64,000 nucleotides of DNA from Bostrychus sinensis (GCA_020698575.1 CM036239.1:14498263-14562262), one strand, 5' to 3'; counted from the first letter of the stretch, positions 12,251 to 24,430 are shown. A program made the numbers and translations. The notes: generated by a model from the sequence alone, not told the origin.

Positions 12251-13190
12251 ACCCAAAAATCACACATAACATAAGGTCTATTTGATATTTTCATGGAGAC
12301 GAACAATATGACATAGAAATACTGTGTAGTTCTTTTGTGTGGGTATCATATAAATGTTATTTATAATAATTTAATAATTATCTAATTATTACTCAGTACT
12401 ATATGAGCGATTAATTTTAAAAAGTTGAATTGCTGAAAAGCAAATACCATTTTATTATATTTTGTCTAAACAATACAAGTCACTGAAAATACTGAACCAT
12501 AGGGATCACATGTTTCAGAAGTTTTTCAAATCTGTTATGAAGAGCACACATCCACATCTGGTCACATCTGGATCCAAGAGGAACCATCATCAAAAATATT
12601 GATGGTTTAATGTTTAGTTTGTCCACTTTCCCAGACATCTCAGGTCTTTGCCCTGTGCTTTATTGCTCCTCATGTCTGCTGCTCTCTGCACCCGCAGGCC
12701 AGTTTGAGATGAGCCAGCCCTGTGTGAGCCAGACCACATTTGGGTCTGACTTGCACCTCCGAACCTGAGGGAGCCATTGTCATCGTCCTCAGAAAAACAA
12801 AACCTTTCTCCTTAAAAACAGAAAATCATTTCACTCATAAAAACAGAATTTCTTACTCATTGTAACTATTTTCCGGTGCTTACACAAAAATCATGTAAAA
12901 AATTAATGATTTTTTATTGCCTAATAAATGTTACATGAAAGTTTGATATGTTTCAGGATTAAATCACTTACAGTCTCTGAAAAAGGCTTGTAAGCAAAAT
13001 ATTAGTGTGTAAAAAAATGTGTCATTTTACAGAATAATTGTTACAACCCCCAAAAGTCTTTTTTTTTCAGTGAATGAACAGTGACTGCTGAATTTAATAT
13101 TTCACTGCTACCTATTCATCATAAAGATACAATTTTGACTGATGATGCCATAGTATCAGCAAACTCATTACTATAAGACATCATCTGGAC
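12251..13190. other. unassigned sequence
   Basis: No mobile element is recognised. One exon-like signal at about 12707-12772 is discussed in the findings but is too weak to annotate as a gene. Confidence 0.35.
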
Positions 13191-13194
13191 GTGG

Positions 13195-13525
13195 TTTCAA
13201 AGTTGAAGATGTTTCACCTTTTGTCCAAGAAGCTTCAATTCACTTCAATTTCTGGGATATATGCTCCTAGGAAGGAGGAGTTTTTGACCTGAAACTAAAT
13301 TCTATTGGTTTAGAGTTGAAAGGGCTCAGTAGTTTTGGGTCATTACTTTGTCCTTTGTCCTCTTTCAGTTTCATATCATTCCAAGTTTAATTTCAGAATT
13401 GAGAAAACCTCTTGGATGAGAAGTGAAACATCTTTAAACTTTAAAACCGAGTCCAGATCACCTCCTTTTAAACCTTTTGGTGACCTGGATGACCGAGAGT
13501 CTTCACAGACAAACACATTAAATGT
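13195..13525. repeat. probable interspersed repeat (GAAGTGAAACATCTTT motif)
   Basis: The segment contains GATGTTTCACCTTTTGTCCAAG near 13210 and an inverted echo, GATGAGAAGTGAAACATC, near 13416, then GACCTGGATGACCGAGAGTC near 13481. I recall this combination as a dispersed fish repeat, probably a retroelement 3' region. It is not repeated within this window, so copy number cannot be confirmed here. Confidence 0.4.
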
Positions 13526-14769
13526 ACTTTTTAATAAATAGACATGCCTTCTCTGGATGAATCCTGCTGTTTCTGGCTGCAGACAACTCTCCAAGCAAAC
13601 TGCTCTGTTACAGTGGGAGGCGTCATGCTCCAGTTTCCTACAGATGCGAGTTTAACATGCTCTGTTATAGCCATAAGTCAAGATACTGTATACCACTGGC
13701 AGAAGACATTCACTCTTGAGGCTTGTGGGAAGAGATATTTTGATTCAATATTGTTTCCCTCATTTGGCCATTTACAATTCCACATAAAGAGTTTTTTTTC
13801 CCCTTTTACTCAAGTTGGCAGTAGTAGATTTGGTAATAGCAGCAGCATCAGTAGCAGTGGAAATATTAGAAATATAATTCCCAGCAATAGTGGCAGTGTT
13901 GGGTGCTCAAGTTTCTATTTAGGTCCACTCAGTTGCATGATTGTTTGTTAGTGTTTTTGATTCATCATGGCTGTTTATTTTAAACTTGAACATTTTTGGT
14001 AAAAAGTTGCAACAATGTGCCCCATGAGCTAAGTGAAAGAATGCATATAGCATACTGTTAAGTGGCTAACAGTCAAGTGTGTGCTTTTACTGTGTGTCAC
14101 CTCAGGTTGAACATGCTGTTTTTGCCCAGGGGGATGGGAAGTGGACACATGGGAGCGGGACACCAGTATCAGAAGCCATTGCCCTCATGCTCGGACCACA
14201 CCACGAACGGCATTGTCTCTTCAATTATGAAACAGACTTGAGCCAGTAACTCTTCGCAAACTCCCTTTTTATGTTTAAGCCTATGAATTTTAACCTTTGA
14301 GTGTTTTTACACTTGGGTAAGACGTTTTAAGTCAATTTTAACAATAGTCAAACTAGCATCAGCAGCAAGAGCTGTCATTGTAGACTTTATCTTGCAAGTA
14401 AAAGTAATTTAAAATAAACTTTACATTCAACACTTTTAATTTTACTCCAAATATAATTTTGACTACCTTTATATTTGAGCAGTTTAATATTTTGAATTGA
14501 CAGTATGAGTACAGTTTGTGAGTACTTCTTTCATCTCACGCTGATGGATAACATTTTATCATAATCATAATTGTGTATCATTTAGACAACTTGTAATGTA
14601 TGCTCAAATAAACCATGGAATTATGCTATGTTATGCTTTTATTTATATTTTTAAACCAATCTTGGTCACCTCTAGAGGAGCATTGCATGCTTTGCAACCT
14701 TTATAAACTTTATCTGTCTAAAAGAAAACATTCCTCTACTCTACTGGTGTCACAAATAAAATGGTAAAG
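13526..14769. other. unassigned sequence
   Basis: An open frame of 135 codons lies at 13544-13951 on the plus strand. It has no recognisable domain and a low-complexity Ser/Gly/Asn part. I treat it as non-coding. Confidence 0.4.
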
Positions 14770-14774
14770 AGCCC

Positions 14775-14817
14775 AGCAGAGGGAGGGCAGGAGAGGGCAG
14801 GAGAGGGCAGGAGTGTG
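14775..14817. repeat. short tandem repeat, ~10-bp unit
   Basis: Consecutive copies of a GAGGGCAGGA-like unit, purine-rich on the plus strand. Confidence 0.8.
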
Positions 14818-14839
14818 CAGAGTGTTGCGGTCTTTTGAA

Positions 14840-15597
14840 CACTCTGGGTGTTTCTCATTTGCCAGGATCCTTCCTCTGCAGTCGGTCCCTCCTCAGTGAC
14901 CTGCTCACGCTGCATCTGAGCGATTTTGGAACATCAGGAGCGTGTGTCACATGTGTCGTGCTAAAAACATGGAGCTATAATAAAAAACAACTTCTTTGGA
15001 AAGGAGTCACACAGCAGAATGTGGACATGTCTTTGTAGAGTGTCCTCATGTAGCAACATTTAGGTATAAAAAAAAGCTTACAAAAATGCTTAGGAAATAT
15101 GTCATATTAAACAAAATCATTATGTATCATTAGAAAAATCTATAACAAATTGTACATCAAAATAAGTTAAAATGAAATAATCAGAAACAGCAAAAACTAT
15201 TAAACAATTTTAATAATGTCTTTCCTCCATGCAGAGCCTAAAATGTGATTTTTAATGCGTGTCTCTTTATCCTGTTATTACCTGCACTGTGGGGGACAGT
15301 AGTGACATATTTTATTATTTTCTCTTTTCGGGATTTTTATATTGTATTTAAGTTTGTCTTCATTGTTAAATAAAGTTTGCAAAAAATTAAAATGATTGCA
15401 GTGCATTGTGGGCAATTTTTGAGGCGAGGCTGATCCACAGGTGCATCCTTCGTGAATGAGCCAAACGGAGGAGGCGAGCTCCGGAGGATGTGGGGGATTT
15501 AACCATTTGGAACAGCACTTGGCGAGGCGCTGATGACGGGGATCACTCTGAAGTGGTTCAGCCACAAAGGATCCTGGCAAATGAGAAACACCCACTG
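14840..15597. mobile_element. inverted-repeat DNA element (GGGTGTTTCTCATTTGCC ends)
   Basis: Both ends carry GGGTGTTTCTCATTTGCCAG in inverted orientation: 14847 onward, and as the complement of the sequence ending near 15594. The outermost bases are CACT at the left and CAGTG (complement) at the right, compatible with hAT-type tips. The region just inside each end (about 14870-14940 and 15425-15565) also looks distantly inverted. No 8-bp duplication is clear and no transposase is visible. Confidence 0.55.
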
Positions 15598-15599
15598 AA

Positions 15600-15900
15600 C
15601 CAAAAAGAGCACTTCACTTTCTTAAACTTTTTGTATGATGCCGTTTTACTACAAAATGAAAAATGCCTGTGAGGAATCAGTGGGAACAGAGCTGTACACC
15701 ATTTTTTGGATAAATGAATGAGAGCAGATGGATATAGAAGGCTTATTGATTGGTCAGTGCTTCCTGTGGGTCCATACAACTGAACGTTTTGAGGCTTTAG
15801 AAAGGCCGTGCCAGAGAATAGAGAATTACTCAAACAGGCGAGAATGAAGCAAAACACAACTCCAGGTCTGAACAACATTATAACATGGTAACTGCTGTTG
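15600..15900 (-). mobile_element. TATTATGC-type MITE, partial
   Basis: In complement this matches 51920-52190 across most of its length: CTGGAGTT, TTTTGCTTCATTC, TATTCTCTGG, GTACAGCTCTGTT, CCACTGATTCCTCACAG and GCATCATACAAAAAGTT occur in the same order. It abuts the inverted-repeat element on its left. Long open frames here are artefacts of the repeat. Confidence 0.7.
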
Positions 15901-15994
15901 ACCAGTGGAAAGAATAAATAAATAAATGGCATAACCTGAAATGTTTACAGTAGAATATAAGTTGTAACAAACATGTATTGTTATTAATGTGCTT

Positions 15995-16170
15995 TTAATC
16001 CAGCCACAGAGGGTCACAAGTCAGTGTGCTCTGGATAAATGGAGAGGCTTGTGCCAGGAAGGGCATTTGGTAGAAAACTTATGCCAAATCAATACCATTG
16101 CATGCTAGGAGGCAGATCATTTGCTGTAGCGACCCCAGAAGAAAAAAAAGCAGAAAGAAGATTAGCAGGA
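15995..16170 (+). mobile_element. retroelement 3' tail fragment
   Basis: The segment has the order CCAGCCACAGAGGGTCACAAG, GATAAATGGAGAGG, AGGAAGGGCATTTGGT, GCCAAATCAA, GTAGCGACCCC and ends in an A/G-rich AGAAGAAAAAAAAGCAGAAAG stretch. Its first half is also seen at 58590-58700. I recall this as the 3' untranslated end of an abundant fish non-LTR retrotransposon. The clade cannot be decided from the tail alone. Confidence 0.5.
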
Positions 16171-16473
16171 TTGCATCTAACAGCTGTAACAGTTCACCAG
16201 TTCAGTTCATCATTAGCAGTTTTCCGAGTTTATATCTGTACCACAGTCTGCTGCAATTTTAATAAACTTCAGATGAAAGGCTTAGAGGCAAATAGAAACG
16301 TAAGAGACTTTGCACTGCATATGAAAGAGTGTGTTTGCTCCCCCAACACACGGGCCTGTGCCTTGATGTTGACATGAACACCCCTGTAATACAGTGTACT
16401 CAGATACGTTGTCATGTTATAACAACAGCTAATCACTCCTGAAAATATCTTACTTGACCCACTTCTACAACAC

Positions 16474-17346
16474 AGACAAGACTGAAATGATCATCTTTGG
16501 CTCACAGAAACAGTGTCTGTAGTCTCATCAAGTCTCTTTTACTAAAACCTTCCAGTCAGGTTAGAAATCTAGGGGTAACCACGGACTCTGACTGGAACTT
16601 CAACAGTCACATTAAATCTATAACATCATCAGCATTTTACCATCTCAAAAACATTGCCAGAATCAAAAGTATTCCGTCTAAACCTGACCTAGAAAGACTT
16701 ATTCATGTGTTTATCTCCAGCAGGTTAGACTACTGTAACGGTCTGCTCACTGGACTCACTAAACGAGCTGTAAGACAGCTGCAGGACGTCCAGAACGCTG
16801 CTGCCCAGGTCCTTCCTAAAACCAGGAAGTACGACCATATTAGTCCTGTCCTCAGGTCTCTGCACTGGCTTCCTGTCGCTCAGAGAATAGACTTTAAAAC
16901 AGCTCTGCTTGTGTACAAGTCTCTCCATGGCTTAGCACCAAAGTACATATGAACCGTGTGGGACTCTGAGAACCTCAGGGACAGGTCTCCTGCTGGTGCC
17001 CAGAGTCAGGACTAAACTCGGTGAAGCAGTGTTTCAGTTTTATTCAGCAAAAATCAGGAACAGTCCTCCTGACGATGACAAGCCTCTACTCTGACAATGT
17101 TCAAGTCCAGACTTAAAACTGTTCTTTTTAGCTGTGCATATGACAACTGAAAGTGTTTTATCTGCACTTTTCTCATTTAATTTAATTTTAAATGGATTCT
17201 TATTTTTTATTTTTTATTTTTCAATTTGATTTTACTGTTTTAATTGTAATTCTTATCAGTGTACTTTTACCTTGTCTTTTTTTTTCTGTAAAGCACTTTG
17301 AATTTCTCTGTGTATGAATTGTGCTATACAAATAAACTTTCCTTGC
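16474..17346 (+). pseudogene. L2/CR1-like LINE, 5'-truncated 3' end
   Basis: An open frame at 16497-16952 encodes the region downstream of the reverse-transcriptase core of L2/CR1-type ORF2: NLGVTTDSDWNFNSHI, FYHLKNIARI, LIHVFISSRLDYCNGLL, VQNAAAQVL and SLHWLPVAQRIDFKTALLV are visible. It is followed by degraded coding sequence and a 3' UTR ending in a TGTGCTATACAAATAAACTT segment near 17320, typical of L2-type 3' ends. CTACAACAC flanks the insert (16465-16473 and 17347-17355), a probable target-site duplication. The endonuclease and most of the RT are absent through 5' truncation, so this copy is inactive. Confidence 0.8.
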
Positions 17347-17477
17347 CTACAACACCAGAATAAATACTTTGTTTTTGTTTGTTTGTTTGTTTTTTTGTTG
17401 CTTTTGTCATTTTTTATTGATCTTAATTAAAACATTAAAACAACAGTCACCTTACATAACAGTTCAAACCGACTGTA

Positions 17478-17680
17478 CTGGGGTAGCAGGAGCTCAGTCG
17501 GTACACTAACCCGAAGGTTGGCATTTCAATCCCCACTGCCGGCACTGCATACTGCCGTTGTGTCCTTGGGCAAGACACTTCACCCACTTCATTTCAGTGC
17601 GACTGTGTGTTTAGTGGTGGTGAATGAATTATGCACCAAATTGTAAAGCGCTGTATAAGACTAGTCCATTATTACTGCTA
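17478..17680 (+). mobile_element. tRNA-derived SINE
   Basis: A tRNA-like head with A-box-like TAGCAGGAGCTCAGTCGG and a B-box-like GGTTGGCATTTCAATCC near 17516 is followed by a TGTCCTTGGGCAAGACACTT segment and the tail TTGTAAAGCGCTGTATAA. The tail resembles L2-type LINE 3' ends, which would explain how it was mobilised. Flanking duplications are not clear. It is not a functional tRNA: there is no cloverleaf continuity beyond the head. Confidence 0.65.
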
Positions 17681-20485
17681 AACTGAAACTCTGTGCATTA
17701 AATATTTGGAGAGGAAGTGATTAGTATTCACAGATGCAATTACAAACAAGCACACTGTTCACTGCTGTGTGTCATGGGGTATGCAAGTGAGAGGTAGCAA
17801 TTACTGTACTTCCCCACCCGCGCTGTTTAGTGTTGACTGAGGAGAGCAGGCGGAAGCACCAGGAGCACAGAGAAGAGATACACAGGCTGCTAATGGTACC
17901 AACTTTAAACTTTCGTTTACAGTAACATTTCCTTAGCCTGGCTACTTTTCTACACCCACGGTTTTACAGCAACCAACAAACAAAAACAAAACAAATCTAA
18001 ATTGCATCAAGAGTGTGCGAAGAAAATATATGTTAAGTCTTTTTTGTTATATATGGCTGAGGTAACTTGTTCAACTGGGGTCATAAGTAGCCCTGAGGTG
18101 CAACATTAAAATAGTTTTTGCCCACTAGAAAAATAAAAGCAGAGGAAGATTTTTAAAATGTGTTGCCTCAAAAATGAAACCTGCCTCTATAAATTAAAAA
18201 GAGTCTAATAAGATAAAGCCATGGATCAATTTTTAAAAAGCTTCTTAAAAAAGAAAAAAAAAAAGAAAAAAAAAACTCATCAAAAATATGAACTCATCTA
18301 AAAATAAAGTCAAAAGCATGTCACACACAAAAAAAAAAGAATAAAAAAATAAAATAAAAATAAGAACAGATACCAATATTTAATGTCAAAATAAATCTCT
18401 GCCCATGCCTCTGGACCTCACTCTCACATACCGCACAATTTTTCCATGCTTTTTATTATTAATTTGTATGTTTTAGTTTTGTTGTTTATTTGAAATACAT
18501 AATTAAATCATGTTATTTTGTATAACACTGCAGATGTAATGATAAATAATCAGTGAAATGTAAAACCCCTACGAGAACTCACAGAGAAGGTTCGATGAAA
18601 GATTAACATCATCTCCCAGTACAATCAGTTTTTTTCTCTTCTGCAGTCAAGAGGGATTCGTTCATTGTGGACACTATTCAGAATAATCAGCCAAACTAAA
18701 CACTACCTGTGCAAGCAGACGAGCCTGGGTACACAAAGGATCTGGAATGATTACCAAATATTAATTTCCTGAATTTGTGAGTTATTATCAGCTCATATCT
18801 CTCTCAAGAGTTTTTATATAAAGAGATGCTGCAGTGCGCCACAGCAAACATACTAATACATTTAGCCACAACTTTAACTTCCCTTTTTTTCTCTTTCTAC
18901 TGCAGTGGCTTAGTTCTGTCATCCTCTCGTCTTCTTCCCTTCGTTGTATCTGTCTCCCCAGTCATTACTGCAGTGGAGTGACTGGGGGAGACAGATACAG
19001 TCATTACTGAGGTAACTATACATAGTGAATCTCTATTAACACTTCCTCACAACGAGCTGGTCTAATCATGTGACTCCTAATGTGTATATGCAACAGCACA
19101 CTGAGATGTCCCAACTTACACAGAGGCATGTCTGTACCCTGCTCTGCTCAATTACTCATTCACATCTGCTGCACTGTGCCGTTTACATCTTGTACACATT
19201 TCTGAACATACTATAGCCATGCATGTCCTTAGGGGTAAACTCAGGCTAACTTTCCAAAGAGATATCGTTCATCAAAAGTAAGACAATGGAAGAAGATGAA
19301 AAATGCTGATTGGCTCCATGAATGACTGCATTAAGCATTAACATACTAGTGCTCATCGTAGGAACATCTGTGTGATTACAGCAAAAAGGTTAGACTGTTA
19401 CAAACACAGTAAATAAACAGGTTACTTTCCCTAAAAATAATAATATAAGAAAACATTTTTGTGATGCTTCTTTTTGGACAGATATGTTATTTTGCTGATG
19501 AATGAGGCTTAAAATGCAGGCCCAGTATCAGTCTTGTCAGTACTTCACTTACAGGAGAATGAATGAATCTTCTAAAAATTCTGTCATTATGATTTTTTTT
19601 TTTTTTTTTTTTGCATATAATAAAAAATGTGATGGCAACTTTTATGCATTACCAGAACAAAGCATGTAAGCATCCACTTAAGTTGGTCTCTTGCAGTTGT
19701 TTGACTTCAGCTTCTGAGAAACACTGTGCAAAGATAAATCTTGACTCAGCCACATTTGTTAGCTAACAGCTCTGGCCTACCCTGAGGGGCTGCTGTGTAA
19801 TTCTGCACAATTGTTTGTTTTACCCTTGTCTGCCATTATAACCTTAGCTTTAGTTATCTCATTTGTTTCTGCATAATTCCCATGTAATAAAAGAAGCAGG
19901 ATTTACTGTATATGTTGGTCTTGGCTCAAAGTCTGGAAGTGTTACATTCGTTAGCAGACAAATCCTATTTAATCCCTAATTAACCAATAAAGAGTTGTAG
20001 CTGAATAAGTTCAAAGCAGCAGTATCTGGTCCAGCATATGTGCAAACTGCTAAACTGTGCAGAGAGAGCAAACACGCGGTGAATACTGATGACATTGGTG
20101 ACTCTGAACACAGGCAGAACTCTTAATTTTATTTTATTTTTTTTTAGCTTGGATACAGGATACAAACATAGTTGTCAGAAACTGCAGCACTGCATCTTGC
20201 TTGCGGCCATGTAAATATTGCTGTAGTTGAAGCCGAACTAATTGCTTTTTTTTTTTTTTTTTTCTACAGTACGTTTGGGGCTTTTAGCCAAAGGTAAAAT
20301 TTTCAGACCTCCAAATGATTTTTTCTTTCAAAACACTTCACCAAAGTGAAGCTTGTTGTAACTTAACAGAGACACAGACTTTTGGTAATGGCGACAACCA
20401 CAGCTGTGAACTGGCTTTGGGGATATTTGGACTTCAGTGTTTATTAAATTTGTTGTTTATCTGCCTGATTGCTGGTACGTTATCT
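17681..20485. other. unassigned sequence with A- and T-rich tracts
   Basis: A-rich low-complexity sequence lies at about 18235-18365, and pure T runs lie at about 19593-19612 and 20247-20263. A long hairpin is annotated separately. No gene is recognised. Confidence 0.4.
18945..18999. repeat. hairpin, ~20-bp stem and short loop
   Basis: GTATCTGTCTCCCCAGTCA is followed after about 14 nt by TGACTGGGGGAGACAGATAC, giving a stem with one bulged G. The right arm is followed by AGTCATTACTGA, repeating AGTCATTACTG just inside the left arm. It could be a remnant of a small foldback element or a locally templated mutation. No evidence of transcription can be drawn from sequence alone. Confidence 0.7.
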
Positions 20486-20665
20486 CAGTGTTTCCCAACC
20501 AGGGGTTCGGGAACCCCTAGGGATACACGAGCACATTGCAGGGGTACATGAAACTATGTGATCATTTGTAGTGACTAAACCAGGACTAAACCAGGTCTAA
20601 ACCTGGTCTAAAACCCTAACCATAACCCTAGGGGTTCACGAGACCAAAAAGATTGGGAACCACTG
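20486..20665. mobile_element. 180-bp hAT MITE
   Basis: The tips CAGTGTTTCCCAACC and the complement of GATTGGGAACCACTG form the terminal inverted repeat with CAGTG ends characteristic of hAT elements. Flanks CGTTATCT and TTTTATCT agree at 6 of 8 positions, as an aged 8-bp duplication. The interior includes CTAAACC-type simple repeats. It is non-coding. Confidence 0.75.
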
Positions 20666-23229
20666 TTTTATCTAATTAGCTTAACATTATAATGAAGTCA
20701 CAAGACCAGTGTGCACTAATTTAACCATGTAATGGCAACTTGTAAATCACATATTTATAAAACTGTTTCAGTATTTTGTGCATACCTCCCTCACCTCTCT
20801 GCTTTGACACAAGTTGTGACGTATGCACCAAGCACTGATATACTACAATTACAAAACCAAACTCTTTATGGAGCAAATCAACAGTTAGCTTTTGTTTTTA
20901 CATGTTATAAAATAAGTATAAAAAATCATAATTGACAGGAAAAAAGTAAGACTACTGTCAATGACATAATGATGATCTAAGCCCAAGTATAGTGAAGGAT
21001 TGTGTCATCAAACTGTTCTGTATAAATGATAGTTATACGGATGTAGGGTAGATCAGAAATGTGAACATGTTGAAGCATGTGGTCCCGTCTGTTGTTATCT
21101 TTTATTGGACAGGTCAGACGTTGCACCCAAGCATACATCCTGATGTACATTTACAGAGACAATTAATTTCATACTTGAGCAGCAGTCTTTGTATCTTGTG
21201 TAGCCATCATCAAGCTATCTTTCATACAGAACATAAAGGATGAAAACTTGAACGTGCGTGATACATTAGCAAACCAATACAAGAAGTAAACATATGTGGA
21301 CACCAGAGGCCCAGGTGAATAGTATCTTATGAAAACACATTACCTCAACAATCCCCTTTTTCCCCAAACCCATTTAATTCATCAGTGCTCAGAATTCCAC
21401 ATCTGTGATCTGTCCCTGTTCTCACACTCTCTTACTCTTTATCAGGCCATCCACCCACCACCACCTACCCCGCCCTGCCCCCCTTCTCCCACTCCCTCAG
21501 GTGGATAGTGTAATTGCAGTGGTTTTAACCGGAGCTGTGTTTGATCTGGCGCTTATCCTCTGAAGCCTCTCGCTCCCGAAAAGAGATGAAGGGAAGAGCG
21601 CACCTCCCAATAAATGCCTGCTGTGTGTGTATGAGTGAGTGAGTGTTGAGTGTGTTGGTATTTGGATGTGGATTCATAGAAGAAGGAATGGTTCAGCCTG
21701 TTCTGATTTGAGGTAATTCAATAATTGGTGTGGTAGATGTGGAACTGCGGGCTAAAACACACAAATCACTTCAATCTAAAGCCAATGCCTTTCCATTTAA
21801 CCTCTATGTACTACACAGACGTGAAGCCATTTTCTCTGCTGCCTTTTATTAGATTCTCATCATATCGCCTTTAGCAAGAGCTGCAGAAAAGAAGTGGACT
21901 CGGCAGTGACTCCTCTGTAATCCACGCAATGAAGATGATTTGAGGATGTTTTATTGATCAGAGCTGTAAACATCCAACCAGGGCTGGCCTGGGAGAAAAA
22001 TCGGTCCTGGAATTTCTGGTCTAAACTGGCCTTCCACAACCAATCAAGCATCTTTTCCACTGTGTGCATGTTGTCATATGTACTATACCATATGTATTTT
22101 GGTATAGAGAAGTATAACATATATGAGATATCTGTAATATAGCTGATTGCTTCTGTAGCAGACAGGTTTTCATGTATGAGTTGAGATTTATGTGTGTTTA
22201 TGGCAGGGGGATCTAGGGGTTTAGCAGACTTTATGCTTCTACTGCCTTCCAGGATTCATGGCAAAACATTGTTTCATATAACAAGTCTTAATTGAAACAT
22301 GAGCTGTTTGAATAATAGAGACTGGTGGACTACATTGTTGCATAGGGTATTGCCAATTTTAAATAAAATGATCTCAGCTAAATTACATAAACTCAGGCCT
22401 TCATATAATTTATTTTCGCAGGTATGGTGTTGCATATAACTGCATGTATTGTTTCAAAGAGCTTTTGATGATTGTATCTTTGCAAATATTAAATCAGTTG
22501 TCTTTAAAAAAAAACCCGATTTGAAGCTCGAGAAGGGTATGCCTTTGTGGTCTGAAAGTAGTTTCTGGTGTCCATGATTTCTTGAAATTTACTGTGGCCA
22601 GGCTCATTATGACAGCAGTTTACATTACACACTGCAGCATGGGGCAGCGGCTGGTGCTGCCCAGTCATTCTACGCTTTTAACATTTGCCATGGGCCATCG
22701 CCACGGGCTGGCCCTGGTGACCACGCGGCTGGGACTGTGTGACCATGGGGTCATCATGACCATAGACAGCAGCCTAAGCACAGGAAGGAAAAATTTAATG
22801 TGTGAGGGGAGCATTGCCATGCCACAACGGGACTACTTTGACCAAATAAGTAAACAGAGTCTCACAACAGAAATATGTAGCAATGATGCTAGCCTTTGAC
22901 TAATACAGGAGGGAAGTGCCTCATAGGAGTCTCATATAAAGATAAGACATGCTTTTAGCTGTGATATACATTGCACTCAAAGGTGTGACTATTGAGAAGC
23001 AGTTCACTGGAGGCCTGTTCATGTCCACAGTTGTAGGAAAAAGACACTTGACACTTGGTTCACAGAAGCAGCACATGGCTGTCTCCAGCTGTGTGATGCT
23101 CTACAACAGTGTGTCAGATCTCCAGAGTGTGGAGGAGGATCAGCTGTTTGTGCCTCTGCTCAAAGCGCTAACATCCTTAAGTGTCATGGAGGAGCTCAGT
23201 GAAAGCATAGCAAAAAAGGCTCTCTATGG
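20666..23229. other. unassigned sequence
   Basis: Open frames at 22582-22899 and 22949-23335 (plus strand) precede a LINE relic. The second runs into it but shows no recognisable LINE motif before about 23240. I cannot tell whether 22580-23230 is older retroelement sequence or unrelated DNA. The remainder shows nothing definite. Confidence 0.35.
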
Positions 23230-24385
23230 TTTCTCTAGTGTATCACTGATAAAGTGGACCACCTGGGGATCAACAAGCAGGACAGGTTGGCAGCGTCACA
23301 TCCTGCACATCACACTGAACACAGGAGCCCCCTGAGAAAGTGGGCTGAGCCTCCTGCTCTTCACTCTGCTGACCCTCCACTGCACTCTGATACCCAGCTC
23401 CAACCTTTTCATCAAGTTTGCAGACGACATGACTGTGGTGGGTCTTGTTAGGTTATTTTTGCTAATGCTAAGGTTAAAGGTCAACTCCATTTAGTCAGTT
23501 CATATATTCTGCTTTACCTTAGGCCATTTCATAATCTATCAATAAAGTTTGCTTAGTGTATGCCATAATGATTTTAAGTTTCATGTATTGATTTATGATA
23601 CTTATGTTAAACATTAGTTTATGCTAACTTGCATTTTAATTAACTTTATTTTAGTTATGCCATTATGTGTTACGCCTCTGGTGTTGGGTTATTTTTCAAG
23701 TTTAAGTTAGAATGTGTTGTCTTGTTCAAGTCAATTGGTATCTATCCTCAAGACATGTTTTCCATCTTGTGCTGGCCTTGTTATGTACTTATTGCACAGT
23801 CAAATTGTCCTTTAAAGCGGATGAAGTTCAACAATTCATTATTGAGTCTAAATAAGATAGCAGGTGTTCTAGTGGGAAGACGCCAAAGCACAGATAACTC
23901 TGTATATGATATACCACTATATTCTTTGACTTGTTAATCTTGTAATAAATCAAGGGCGGTCAATCCGAGACTAAACTTCTTGTCCTCGGAGTCATTTTTG
24001 ACAAAAGAATACACAGCAGGTACCTTCTGTTTTTCAGCTAATATTAGATACAAAATTCCTGCCAACAGTCTCAACAGCACCGGAGATGAGACAAACTACT
24101 GGAGCAAGGTGAGCCACATGGCCATGTGGTGCACAAACAACAGTCTCTCCCTGAACTTGGAGAAGATGAAGGAGATTGTTGGACTGCATGGAGCGCTCAC
24201 ACCCAACATGCTCCTCTGGTGCTGCTGTGGTGAGAATGAGCAGCACTGAGTTCCTGCGTGTGCTTGGATCTCCTGGTCCTCAAACACTGAATCACTGGCC
24301 AGGAAAGCACATCAGCATCTCTACTTCCTACACAAACTAAGAAGAGAACCCAAAAGGCTCTTTTGCTTTAGAAAATGTCACAGAC
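23230..24385 (+). pseudogene. LINE reverse-transcriptase relic, split by a solo LTR
   Basis: The 5' part (to 23445) encodes, with frameshifts, a LNTGAP segment followed by LSPLLF-like sequence and KFADDMTVVGL, the RT catalytic block with its two Asp residues. The 3' part (24072 onward) continues in frame with NSTGDETNYW, WCTNNSLSLNLEK and then NTESLARKAHQHLYFL, as expected downstream of the RT core in L2/Rex1/CR1-type LINEs. Removing 23446-24067 plus one duplication restores the reading frame across the junction. Endonuclease and 3' UTR are not seen. The element is dead. Confidence 0.8.
23446..24067. mobile_element. solo LTR inside the LINE relic
   Basis: The 622-bp segment begins TGTTAGG and ends CCAACA, the TG...CA termini of LTRs with short inverted repeats. 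GTCT occurs immediately on both sides (23442-23445 and 24068-24071), giving a 4-bp target duplication. An AATAAA lies near 23944. No internal retrotransposon genes are present, so this is a solo LTR left by recombination. Whether it came from a Ty3/gypsy, BEL, copia or endogenous-retroviral element cannot be decided from the LTR alone. Confidence 0.75.
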
Positions 24386-24430
24386 AGGGCTTGACATTTA
24401 CTTTTTTGCTCATTGGCCACTGTGGAGAGT
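24385..24430. mobile_element. possible hAT MITE end (CAGGGCTTGACATTTAC)
   Basis: CAGGGCTTGACATTTACTTTT followed by GCTCATTGGCCACT resembles the tip of a hAT-type MITE that I recall from fish genomes. I do not find the matching opposite end nearby, so only a fragment is claimed. Confidence 0.4.

Noticed and set aside
13544..13951. 135-codon open frame on the plus strand
   Set aside because: No recognised motif; the second half is low-complexity Ser/Gly/Asn; likely chance.
21480..21560. pyrimidine tract followed by CAG and a short hydrophobic frame (VDSVIAVVLTGAVFDLAL)
   Set aside because: The frame ends at a stop after about 20 codons, the protein is not recognised, and nothing else supports an exon.
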